Positions 27,287-35,316 of a stretch of DNA of 64,000 nucleotides are shown here, piece after piece. Position 1 is the first letter of the stretch. Every line of letters begins with the position of its first letter. Both the position numbers and the translations under genes were made by a program. Under the pieces are notes generated by a model. That model was not told the DNA's origin and searched no databases. It saw only the letters and a program-made list of their open reading frames with translations. The stretch spans positions 1-64,000 of the forward strand of contig NZ_FQXR01000003.1 of NCBI RefSeq assembly GCF_900130025.1. Reading direction: 5' to 3'. The DNA is from Sporanaerobacter acetigenes DSM 13106. GTDB taxonomy: Bacteria > Bacillota > Clostridia > Tissierellales > Sporanaerobacteraceae.

Positions 27287-27610
27287 ATGACTAAAACTCA
27301 GCTTTTCGACTTAGAAAGTTTAAGATTTATTGAAAATAAAGAGAATATACTGTTTTTTGGAACTTCTGGCGCTGTAAAATTAGGAATCGCTGCAGTTAAA
27401 AAGAGATACCTAACATACTTTATATCCTGTCATAACTTGATAATGCAATTAAATAAGGCTCATGCAGAAAACAGATTAGAAACCAAGTTAAAACATTTTT
27501 CTAAATACAAGTTGTTAATTATTGATGAAATAGGCTATTTGCCGATTGATAAACATAGGTTAAAAGGAAAAATGGATTTATTAGAAAGCAAAAAAAGTAG
27601 TAATAATTAA
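27287..27610 (+). pseudogene. IstB-like (IS21 helper) ATPase remnant
   Basis: About 107 codons match the middle of IstB, the ATP-binding helper of IS21 transposases (Tyr-Phe-Ile-Ser-Cys-His-Asn-Leu-Ile, Asn-Arg-Leu-Glu, Leu-Leu-Ile-Ile-Asp-Glu-Ile-Gly-Tyr-Leu-Pro). The Walker A Lys-Thr is lost (Gly-Thr-Ser-Gly-Ala-Val-Lys-Leu), both ends are missing and no IstA is present. It is dead. Confidence 0.8.
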
Positions 27611-27633
27611 TTCTAAAAATTGTACAATTTTTA

Positions 27634-29490
27634 GGTTCTTTCCAGCCTTAGTTGAACTAAGTATTATACTCTATCTGCAACACCCTATTTCTTAATATCT
27701 CAAAAGTACATCTGCCATACATTATTCTTTTTATTACCTTTATTTTGTTTATTTTCCCCTCGGCTAAACCATTGCTATATTCATAGTTAATGGCATTTTC
27801 TACTGCCTCAATATCCCTTGTAATACCAGTAATAAAGCTGTTTAATTCCTTAATACCTAGGGCCTTAGATTTTGTTATCCATGTATTTAATTTTGTGCTA
27901 TCCTTACCAAATAATATTTCTTTGAATTCCTCTACTATATTAAAGATTATCTTATATTTTTCATATCTATCTAATACTACCTCAAACTCCTCTAATGTAA
28001 TAGTTTCCACCTTTTCTATAGGTTTATATAATAAGCTAATTAAATCATTCGTTTCTACATATCTTATATCTACTGCCTCATTTTCTTCAATAGTTTCAGA
28101 TCTAAAATCAGTAATAAATTTTCTTATAAGAGATTCACTACCCGTATAGCCTTTGGCTTTAATTTTTTTGTATATTTCTTTAGAACTAATTCCATCTATA
28201 TAAAATTTTTTAACTAAATTTTTGTAATTATCAAGTTTACTTTTTTTCTTGACTCCCTTTGATGTATGGTTCCAATTTTCATCAGATTCTAAATACTTTT
28301 TTACAGTCTTTCTATCAAGAACCATTTCTTCAGCTATTTTTCTCATGGATTTCCCCTCGCTACTTAATTCTTTAACTTTATTAATTAAGTATTCTTTACT
28401 CTTTGATATATCTGAGGACTTAGCTTCAGCATTTGTTATTTTATCGTATTTTTCTTTATCTTCATTAGATATTTTTGAATATGCTATCACAGTTTTATTA
28501 CTCATACCTAAAATAGAAGCTATATCATTAACTTTGTATTTTAAATCTCGTAGTTCCTTAACCTTAAGTATCAAATCCCATTTTGTTTTAAATTTATATT
28601 TTTCTTTCAAATGTAATGTTTCTCCAGAATTAATGTTTTCTAATTTCCCTATCTCGATTTTATTTTTAAATATTCTTTTAATATATTGTTTACAGTAATC
28701 TGTCAGGTTTTTTAATATATGAAATCTATCTGAAACTTGAATTGACTTTGGATGTGCATCTTTTATAGCCTTATTATATACTATTGAACCATCTCTTGAT
28801 ATTAATTCCAGATTTGGAAATGAACTTAACCATCTTTTTACTTCTTCATAATCTCTTGATTCTAATATATCTACAATCTTTCTGGTTTCTATATCTATCA
28901 TAACCGTTGCATATTTATTTCTTTTTTTAATAGCAAAATCGTCAATACAAACCTTTTTAATTTTATCTTTATCTAATATTTGTGTTTCTTTTTTTAAAAA
29001 TATTGCATACTGTGCTTTTACTTACAGTTGCAACACTTTTTCCTAATAATTTAGATGCTGATATTAAACTCATGTTTTTTGATAGATTTATTATTTCGGC
29101 TTCTAATCTTTTGGTTTTTTTAGCTTTATGTTCGATAAAATCAAATTTTTCAGCGAAAGTTTTTCTATTACAATCCTCATTATCACAAAAGAACTTTCTA
29201 TTATTTAAAATTAAAACTGTTTTCTTTCCTGATATGGGAAGATCTTGAAAGCTTCTTGTGTAATGAGAATGTATCCTCTCAGAAGGAGTATTACAATGAG
29301 GACAGCAAGCCACTATTTTATTTGATTTTATGTGTATATAAATGGTATCTTCTATTATTTCATGGGATATATATTCTAAGTTTTCATCTAATAACTTAAT
29401 TAAAGCATCCAATTTAAATACCTCCATATGTTAATATGGAGGTATTATACTAAAATTTATGCATTAAATCAACTAACATTGGAAAGAACC
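27634..29490 (-). mobile_element. ISL3-family insertion sequence, complete ends
   Basis: 1,857 bp bounded by inverted repeats of about 22 bp with 19 matches. GGTTCTTTCCA at 27634-27644 and TGGAAAGAACC at 29480-29490 are their perfect outer parts. No clean 8-bp target duplication is visible, though both flanks contain ATTTTT. It contains one transposase gene broken by a frameshift. Confidence 0.8.
27657..29427 (-). pseudogene. ISL3-family transposase, frameshifted
   Basis: The 5' part (29427-28969) has the four-Cys zinc finger (Cys-Cys-Pro-His-Cys...Cys-Asp-Asn-Glu-Asp-Cys) and HTH of ISL3 transposases. The 3' part (28901-27657) has the DDE core (Ile-Asp-Asp-Phe-Ala-Ile just upstream, Asp-Arg-Phe-His-Ile-Leu-Lys-Asn). 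The frames meet in a run of seven A at about 28990-28996; six A would restore one reading frame. It is either a recent inactivation or a homopolymer error. Confidence 0.8.
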
Positions 29491-29681
29491 ATTTTTCACT
29501 TGACAAATACACGAATTTTAAAAAATATCATCTGAATGTTTATTTTAGAAACAATATAATATATAATAATATGTAATAAAATATAAAACACTTTTGATAA
29601 TAAAGAACATTATAAAATAAAAATATAAAATATTATGAAATAAAAAGTAAATAATGATATATAAGGAGAGTAAGAACAAAG

Positions 29682-29933
29682 ATGACTGATAGAGAATTGT
29701 TAGAATTAATTGCTGCACAAGTAGGCGAGCTAATAAAAGATGTATCTACATTAAAAGTAGGGCAAAATAATCTTAAAGATGAAGTAAAAAAAACTAATGT
29801 AACTATTGAAAATGATATACAACCTAAAATCAATGCTCTATTTGATGGCTACAAACAAAATCCAGATAAGCTAAATAAAATTGAAGAGGAAGTATCTAAA
29901 CATGAGGAATTTATTTTAAAACGTGTAAAATAA
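29682..29933 (+). CDS. Small coiled-coil protein
   Basis: 83 residues, nearly all helical with heptad-like spacing (Leu-Ile-Lys-Asp-Val-Ser-Thr-Leu-Lys...Leu-Lys-Asp-Glu-Val-Lys-Lys). AAGGAGAG precedes the ATG. It is the same style as the longer coiled-coil protein at 62850-63233, and such genes are common beside clostridial phage and IS loci. No function is recognised. Upstream DNA (29491-29681) is very AT-rich without other signals. Confidence 0.6.
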   Translation: MTDRELLELIAAQVGELIKDVSTLKVGQNNLKDEVKKTNVTIENDIQPKINALFDGYKQNPDKLNKIEEEVSKHEEFILKRVK

Positions 29934-29973
29934 AAAAACATAAAAGGTTTTAGTACTCTAAAAATTAAAGTTA

Positions 29974-30050
29974 TAACATCTATATTGGACAAGCAGGAAT
30001 ATCAAGCTAAAAAAATACTCAACTACCTACTTTGTCCAATATAGATGTTA
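29974..30050. repeat. Perfect 19-bp inverted repeat with 39-bp loop
   Basis: TAACATCTATATTGGACAA (29974-29992) and its exact complement (30032-30050) surround a 39-bp loop. The right arm touches copy B of the duplicated terminator. The whole 77-bp unit could be a MITE, a recombination footprint or a structured RNA. Nothing similar recurs in the window. Confidence 0.7.
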
Positions 30051-30114
30051 ACCCCTAGCAAATAAAAATCCGGGAATCCCGGATTTTTATTTTATTTAAC
30101 AGCTTTGATTTTCA
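30049..30114 (-). terminator. sigK terminator, copy B of the duplicated segment
   Basis: An AAAAATCCGGG-AAT-CCCGGATTTTT hairpin lies just past the sigK stop and works in both directions. It matches 27206-27279 apart from a few bases and an 8-bp length difference. Confidence 0.75.
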
Positions 30115-30464
30115 AAAGCTTTGTTTAGTTTTTTTATAGCTCTTTTTTCAATTCTAGATACGTAGGATCTAGATATTCCTAGAAAATTTGCTATTTCTCT
30201 TTGAGTTTTGCATCCACCATCAATTAGTCCATATCTCAATTCGATAATAGTTTTTTCTCTTCCCTTCAAAACTTCATTTATTTTGGAGTACAATTTTTTT
30301 ACTTGTATTTTTAAATCTACTTCGTCAATAACTTCATCCGCATCAGTCCCTAATATATCAATTAGAGATATTTCATTGCCTTCCTTGTCTACTCCAATAG
30401 GTTCTTGAAGAGAAACCTCCACTTTAGACTTTTTATCAGCACGAATAGTCATAAGTATTTCATT
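30096..30464 (-). CDS. sigK: Sigma-K, C-terminal half (split gene)
   Basis: The open frame from the AATGA junction encodes Asn-Glu-Ile-Leu-Met-Thr-Ile-Arg, Val-Ser-Leu-Gln-Glu-Pro-Ile-Gly, Asp-Glu-Val-Ile-Asp-Glu-Val, and then region 4 (Leu-Lys-Gly-Arg-Glu-Lys-Thr-Ile...Gln-Arg-Glu-Ile-Ala-Asn-Phe-Leu-Gly-Ile-Ser-Arg-Ser-Tyr-Val-Ser-Arg-Ile-Glu-Lys-Arg). This is the sigma-K tail, about 120 of about 230 residues, with regions 1-2.4 missing. The gene ends abruptly in phage DNA with no start of its own. The N-terminal half is expected beyond 64000 and would be rejoined by excision in the mother cell. Confidence 0.9.
   Translation of the reverse strand, partial: NEILMTIRADKKSKVEVSLQEPIGVDKEGNEISLIDILGTDADEVIDEVDLKIQVKKLYSKINEVLKGREKTIIELRYGLIDGGCKTQREIANFLGISRSYVSRIEKRAIKKLNKAFENQSC
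30460..30464 (-). other. Predicted attachment-site core of the sigK element
   Basis: AATGA (minus strand) lies exactly where sigma-K homology stops, within the codons for Asp-Asn-Glu. In Bacillus subtilis the skin element recombines at a 5-bp AATGA in the same codons. ATAGAT just upstream also fits sigma-K, so the real crossover core could be longer. Confidence 0.65.
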
Positions 30465-30727
30465 ATCTATGCTGTCTAAAAGACAACATTATATTTAGTT
30501 TCTACATTATATATATAGAGTTATTCTAAACAAACAAAAAATATCATGTTTATTTATATAAATATTGTGTTGTGTATGGTTGCTATTGTTCCATATTTGC
30601 CTTGTATTGTGTTTTTAATATGTAGTGTACCAATTATATTACTTTATACATCAAATCTTGTTCTGTGCTAGATATTTAAGCCCATTTTATGCAAGTTGTC
30701 CATTTATAAAATTCATTGCCAAAAAAT

Positions 30728-30757
30728 AAAAAAAGACCAGGATTTTAGTCCTGGTCC
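30728..30757 (-). terminator. Terminator of the late phage operon
   Basis: ACCAGGA and TCCTGGT (30736-30755) form the stem, followed on the minus strand by seven T. It overlaps the last codons of the holin gene. Confidence 0.85.
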
Positions 30758-31050
30758 TCATCTTCTTTTCTTTTCCTTGTACTCTGTATAGTAAGTTGAT
30801 GCACATATACCGCCATACCAGCACAAAGTATTCCTTGCAATACTCCATTTAAAACTATGGATCCTGTAAACCCATTCTCAAACCCTAGAATGAGTATTGA
30901 TACAACAATTCCAATCACTGCCAAAATAATTGGAATAGTCCAATCCTTGACTTTTGGAATTTGTTTTATGGCCTGTCCTAGAATTATTAGTACAGGAATA
31001 AGTATGACTATCTCTGGCAATATATATTGTAGTATTTCTTCGCCTGTCAT
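30745..31050 (-). CDS. Phage holin, Hol44-like
   Basis: 101 residues. There are two or three membrane helices (about 12-30, 38-57 and 62-85) and a charged tail (Arg-Lys-Arg-Lys-Glu-Asp-Glu-Asp). The layout and Gly-Ile-Leu-Cys-Ala-Gly-Met-Ala-Val-Tyr stretch resemble Hol44-type holins of clostridial phages. It would open the membrane for the amidase encoded just upstream. Confidence 0.75.
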   Translation of the reverse strand: MTGEEILQYILPEIVILIPVLIILGQAIKQIPKVKDWTIPIILAVIGIVVSILILGFENGFTGSIVLNGVLQGILCAGMAVYVHQLTIQSTRKRKEDEDQD

Positions 31051-31051
31051 A

Positions 31052-31765
31052 TTATTTTACCTCCTTATAATTTGTAATTCTATCTAGTAATGCAAATACT
31101 TCACCTCTGGTGATTTTATCATCAAACCTTGTTTCTTGTATTTCCATACCTTTTGCCTTTAAGCTATCATAATGTTTTTGCGCCCAGTGAGGTTTATCTT
31201 CTTTTATAGCTTTCTTCTTTAAATTATAAAAACTTGCAATTGTCCTTGCTTGTACTACTGCAAGTTCTTTTTGCTTGTCTCTAAATATTAAACTATCTTC
31301 TCTATTAGTATGGAATCCATTTTCTATAATCATCGATGATTTAGCTTGATTAAATCTTAGTTCTCCATACCAGTTATAACCTGTTTTCCCCTCCTTATAT
31401 TTAACCCCTCTGTTTCTGTGATTGAAAAATATAGCAGTTGTATCGCATAGTAATTGAGCAAGTTGCTTGTTTGGCCTCTCCACAGAATCCCAAACCTCTG
31501 TACCTCTGACACTAGAATCACTTGCTGCATTACTATGGATTGCTAGATATAAGTCATATCCTTGGCCCATTTTCGCTCTTTGAGCTAAAGATGGGTTATC
31601 TGTAATTTTATTTCTAACTAAATCTACTTTAACATTCTCGTATGTTTCCAGTTCAGCTTTTAAAACTAATGAATAGTGGAAGTTGTTGTCTCCTTCATTA
31701 AATAGTACTCCACCACGGTTATGCTCTTTACCTGCGCCATGTCCAGCATTTAATCTTATCCTCAT
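31052..31765 (-). CDS. N-acetylmuramoyl-L-alanine amidase (endolysin)
   Basis: 237 residues. Amidase_3 zinc site: Asn-Ala-Gly-His-Gly near residue 6, Glu at about 25, Ala-Ile-His-Ser-Asn-Ala (about 75) and the catalytic Glu in Ile-Ile-Glu-Asn-Gly-Phe (about 147). The C-terminal about 45 residues (His-Trp-Ala-Gln-Lys-His...Ile-Thr-Arg-Gly-Glu-Val) resemble an SLH wall-binding motif. It cuts the bond between MurNAc and the stem peptide. GGAGGTGA precedes the ATG. Confidence 0.92.
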   Translation of the reverse strand: MRIRLNAGHGAGKEHNRGGVLFNEGDNNFHYSLVLKAELETYENVKVDLVRNKITDNPSLAQRAKMGQGYDLYLAIHSNAASDSSVRGTEVWDSVERPNKQLAQLLCDTTAIFFNHRNRGVKYKEGKTGYNWYGELRFNQAKSSMIIENGFHTNREDSLIFRDKQKELAVVQARTIASFYNLKKKAIKEDKPHWAQKHYDSLKAKGMEIQETRFDDKITRGEVFALLDRITNYKEVK

Positions 31766-31769
31766 TTTC

Positions 31770-32000
31770 TCACCTCCTGTTCCAAATCCTCAATTCTATA
31801 TCCTCAATTCTATGGTTAGCAACTTTCATTTTTTCCTCTAAAATATATGTTTTTTCTACAACTGAATTATGTTTACTCACTTTGCTTTCTAACTGTTCCA
31901 ATCGATACGCTATAAGAGCTGTACTCTTTCGCTGTCCAAAATAACTCCCTATCAATGTACCTGCAAATGCTATTAACGCCACTATTATTTCACTTTCCAT
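31770..32000 (-). CDS. XhlA-like small membrane/coiled-coil phage protein
   Basis: 76 residues: one N-terminal membrane helix (about 5-22) and then a coiled coil (Leu-Glu-Gln-Leu-Glu-Ser-Lys-Val). It sits next to amidase and holin, like XhlA-type lysis helpers. A direct duplication of TCCTCAATTCTATA at about 31785-31814 changes its last residues. The holin-helper role is inferred from position. Confidence 0.55.
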   Translation of the reverse strand: MESEIIVALIAFAGTLIGSYFGQRKSTALIAYRLEQLESKVSKHNSVVEKTYILEEKMKVANHRIEDIELRIWNRR

Positions 32001-32023
32001 ATAGCACCTCCATAAATTGATAT

Positions 32024-32050
32024 AAAAAAAGAACCTAGCAAGCTAAGTCC
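32024..32050 (-). terminator. Hairpin between tail and lysis genes
   Basis: Minus strand GGACTTAGC and GCTAGGTTC form a 9-bp stem followed by seven T. It may separate tail and lysis transcripts or act as an attenuator. Confidence 0.7.
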
Positions 32051-33340
32051 CTATATTAAATCGTCAAACATTAATTCATAAGTCACCTTCATTGTTTGCG
32101 CGTTATTCTTCGTTTGTGGTGCAGTTAATAATACCCTAGAAGATAATCCTGCCAATTGGATTTTAGTTAAACAATATGGACCATTAAGATCGGTAATCCC
32201 ATATAATATTCCTTTATTTGCATCAATGGCAGTAATTGAATATAAACCGTCGGTATAAGTATAAAAAGCTCGTACTTCACCATTTACCAAATTAATATGA
32301 TTAAGTGCCTTAAAATAATCATAACGATTATCCTCCCTCCCTTTAGAAAGAAAAAGAGTATCACCTTTAATGTCAAAACCTGACTTATAGGAAATATATA
32401 TTGGCGATTCCTTATAATTTACTATGTTCCCATTTAAATCTAGCTTATAAATGGCCTTATCATATTGCATTCCAGTTAAATTATGAGTATTTGGACTATC
32501 GCTTAAAACCCAAAAACCATCTTCTGCACATACTGGGTTTACTAAATATGGCAAAGATGTAGTTATTTTATCTACCAAATTTCCTTCTAAATCAAATTTA
32601 AAAATTGTAGATTCATAGTTAGAACTAACATAATTTGTTATATAAATGTACCCATTATAATAATCTATGCCACACGAATCAAAGTTAAGAACAAACAAAT
32701 CCTCTACTGTATTATCCTTAGTATTATATTTCTTTATTTCTTTATTCATTAACAGCCATATATAACCATCCCTATAAGCTATTTTGTCTCTAAAATTAAA
32801 TTTTAATCCTGATATTGTTTCCTTTGCATACCCTTGGCCATACCTTCCTAGTTTACCGCTAGCAAAATTTATACTTTGAAATGTGCCATTTGCTGCATGT
32901 GTAGGAAAATCAAAAATATGTGTTATTTTATTTTTATCTTTAATGGTTTCAGCTGTATTAATAGTTCCTTTCTGCGAATCGTCGCCTGAATAAGTTTCAT
33001 TTCTAAAAGCATATCCTATTATGTCGCCTTTATATCCAAATTCATTCTCAGGGTCTTTTTCACTATCATCATTTGTCAATACCACCATTATAAATGGGGT
33101 TGGGGCATATAAATAATTGTTATTTGAATAATCAACTATTTTATTTATCCCTAATACATTTGACAATATTTCTTTCTTTTGAATATATTTAGCCCAAAGT
33201 TTATATCCATTGCCAATGAAATTATCTTTGGTTTCCTTAAATTCCACTTCACCAGTCTTTGCGTTTCTTAATTCTACTGTAACTCTACCTTTCACACCTA
33301 AATTATTGCCTAAATTTAATTTATCTTTCAAATTATTCAC
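32051..33340 (-). CDS. Phage tail-tip or receptor-binding protein candidate
   Basis: 429 residues. The N-terminus (Gly-Arg-Val-Thr-Val-Glu-Leu-Arg-Asn-Ala-Lys-Thr-Gly) looks like a tail attachment domain. The middle (about 190-400) has repeated blades of the type Ile-Tyr-Ile-Thr-Asn / Ile-Phe-Lys-Phe-Asp-Leu-Glu-Gly-Asn / Ile-Tyr-Lys-Leu-Asp-Leu-Asn-Gly-Asn, suggesting a beta-propeller. As the last tail gene it is a candidate for host recognition. It overlaps the upstream gene by 8 bp. Confidence 0.5.
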   Translation of the reverse strand: MNNLKDKLNLGNNLGVKGRVTVELRNAKTGEVEFKETKDNFIGNGYKLWAKYIQKKEILSNVLGINKIVDYSNNNYLYAPTPFIMVVLTNDDSEKDPENEFGYKGDIIGYAFRNETYSGDDSQKGTINTAETIKDKNKITHIFDFPTHAANGTFQSINFASGKLGRYGQGYAKETISGLKFNFRDKIAYRDGYIWLLMNKEIKKYNTKDNTVEDLFVLNFDSCGIDYYNGYIYITNYVSSNYESTIFKFDLEGNLVDKITTSLPYLVNPVCAEDGFWVLSDSPNTHNLTGMQYDKAIYKLDLNGNIVNYKESPIYISYKSGFDIKGDTLFLSKGREDNRYDYFKALNHINLVNGEVRAFYTYTDGLYSITAIDANKGILYGITDLNGPYCLTKIQLAGLSSRVLLTAPQTKNNAQTMKVTYELMFDDLI

Positions 33341-34955
33341 CCACTTCCATTAAAATATCTATACTATCAGTTATATTTATTATATTCATTTCCATTTCTG
33401 TATTTTCAGTTGTTTTTTCTACTTTAATATCTTCAGTAAATGTAACAAAAGCATTTTCATTTATGTTAATAATTTCTCCTATATCAACATAATCTTCAAC
33501 ACTTGCATAAGGTATACCAGAACTTGCAAGCAAATTTGCGCCATAAGCATAAAATTGAGCTTGCTGTGGTTCTACTGTGAATATTCCTTTTTCCATTCTA
33601 AGCATTAATCTAATATTATTTGCGAACTGAGGTATATCCTTAGCTAAAAACGATATGTTTACAGTGTTCCAGCCTTCTCTTACAAAACATTTATAACTAT
33701 TACCAAATAATCCAGTATCTCTTTTCATTTCTACTTCTAAGGTAGAATCTGTACTTGCTTGTCCTACTATAACAATAGTAAACTCTATAGAAGTATCATC
33801 CATAGCCGATATCGGAAGTACCATTTTTACTTGTGAACTCCCATTTACTTCAAATGATTTTGCATTTGTAGTTAGTACATAGACGCCAAGCCTTTTCTCT
33901 ATCTGCTTTATATTGTCTTTTAATCCCCCGCCAAATCCATATTCAGATTGTTGAGCTGTATATGAAGGAGAAGATGAAGTTTCTTTAAGGCCACCTTTAT
34001 ATATGAATTTATTCCTTAGCAAAGGAGCTTTTAGTATTGTTCCGTCTCTTTGTACTATTTCAACCCAATCTCCAGCCTCTAAATCTGGTCTACCTCTCCA
34101 ATTCATATTAATAGGAGTATAAGACATTTCGTTTAAATCATTAAATATACTTTCTAACATTGTTTCTGTAATGTATGGATTATAGAAAAACAAAGTTTCA
34201 TCTACTTCTCCAGCTCCAATTTCGCTTTCTTCAATATCGCTGTTATAATTAGCTACAACTCTTAAATATGTCTTAGTAGGATTGGTAATATTACAAGTAG
34301 CATAATCTTTTGTTGTCAATGTTTCTTTTATTTCTCTATCACTAAATTTAATAAATTCAAGCTTTCCTTCTTTATTTATTTTCACTGCTGCAGCATGAGA
34401 TATTGCTATGAAACTTAATACTTCTCTTATTGTATATCCATCTGGTTTTTCCTCGATTATATAATCTTGATTAATAAATAAATTTTCATCTAATTCTACT
34501 CCCAATAATACTGCTATCTCATTCATAACTAATTCCATTTTAGTAGGATAATTTAAACCAGAATGATATATTTTTTGTGCAAGGATTAATCTGTCAAAGC
34601 AAGCTAAAGAAACTACATCATTTTTTACATTTCTAGAGTCAACATAATATACACCAAGAGGTAGCCATTCTGTATATCCTTCTGCTCCATTCATTCTTAT
34701 ATATGGTTGTACTTTAGCATTAGAAGATATATCTATATTTGTTTTTAGTTTCATGTTTAACCTAGAGGAAATCACAGCCCCTAGGCTAAACTCTTCTTCA
34801 TCTATGCAAGCCTCTTCTATATCAAATTCAACTATTGAACTCGTGCCTAGTACAGTTGTATCATCTATAGCAACTTTAGTTTCAAATTCCCTACCACTTT
34901 TTTTTAAATATGTTTTAAATTTTTCTGATATAGGATACAAGTTATCACCTCTCAA
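33333..34955 (-). CDS. Phage tail-associated (baseplate hub-like) protein
   Basis: 540 residues. The N-terminal half (Tyr-Pro-Ile-Ser-Glu-Lys-Phe...Leu-Gly-Ala-Val-Ile-Ser-Ser-Arg) is of the type seen in siphovirus tail-tip proteins. Gly-Asp-Trp-Val-Glu-Ile-Val-Gln-Arg-Asp-Gly-Thr lies near residue 298. The C-terminal half is beta-rich. It follows the distal-tail gene, consistent with a tip or hub role. Confidence 0.55.
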   Translation of the reverse strand: MRGDNLYPISEKFKTYLKKSGREFETKVAIDDTTVLGTSSIVEFDIEEACIDEEEFSLGAVISSRLNMKLKTNIDISSNAKVQPYIRMNGAEGYTEWLPLGVYYVDSRNVKNDVVSLACFDRLILAQKIYHSGLNYPTKMELVMNEIAVLLGVELDENLFINQDYIIEEKPDGYTIREVLSFIAISHAAAVKINKEGKLEFIKFSDREIKETLTTKDYATCNITNPTKTYLRVVANYNSDIEESEIGAGEVDETLFFYNPYITETMLESIFNDLNEMSYTPINMNWRGRPDLEAGDWVEIVQRDGTILKAPLLRNKFIYKGGLKETSSSPSYTAQQSEYGFGGGLKDNIKQIEKRLGVYVLTTNAKSFEVNGSSQVKMVLPISAMDDTSIEFTIVIVGQASTDSTLEVEMKRDTGLFGNSYKCFVREGWNTVNISFLAKDIPQFANNIRLMLRMEKGIFTVEPQQAQFYAYGANLLASSGIPYASVEDYVDIGEIININENAFVTFTEDIKVEKTTENTEMEMNIINITDSIDILMEVGE

Positions 34956-35304
34956 TCAAGGATAATTTTAAACCTTCCCATATAATTGTATCTCCCTTCG
35001 CAATAGCAATTGTTGCAGGTCTATCGCCAGCATAGAAGGTTTTAGCTTCGTATCCTCCTGTCATTGGATCAGGATAATATACTTCAAAGAATTCGTCTTG
35101 AATAGATTGTAATATTGCAGATACTTTATCCCATTCAAGTCCGCCAAAGGACATTTCTATTTTTCTTTTTACAGCTATCCTGTCTCTATTTAAAATCCCA
35201 TCAGCAGTTCTAACTGATGTTTCTCCATCATCCAAATCTAAAGTCGTAACAAGAAAAGCAGCAGGATATGCTGCTATTTCTTGTCCATTTATTTTTATTA
35301 TCAT
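34945..35304 (-). CDS. Distal tail-type protein (DUF6711-like)
   Basis: 119 residues, beta-rich, beginning Ile-Ile-Lys-Ile-Asn-Gly-Gln-Glu-Ile and ending Leu-Lys-Leu-Ser-Leu-Ile-Glu-Arg. This resembles the small family commonly placed between tape measure and tail-tip genes in Firmicute phages. It overlaps the next gene by 11 bp. Confidence 0.6.
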   Translation of the reverse strand: MIIKINGQEIAAYPAAFLVTTLDLDDGETSVRTADGILNRDRIAVKRKIEMSFGGLEWDKVSAILQSIQDEFFEVYYPDPMTGGYEAKTFYAGDRPATIAIAKGDTIIWEGLKLSLIER

Positions 35305-35316
35305 CCTGCCACCCCT

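Noticed and set aside
27626-29498. 8-bp target duplication around the ISL3 element
   Set aside because: AATTTTTA and ATTTTTCA share only ATTTTT, which is common in this AT-rich DNA.
30096-30452. Complete small sigma factor gene starting at the ATG 30452
   Set aside because: It has only regions 3-4 of sigma-K, no ribosome site at that ATG, and the family continues upstream of it. It is a split gene.
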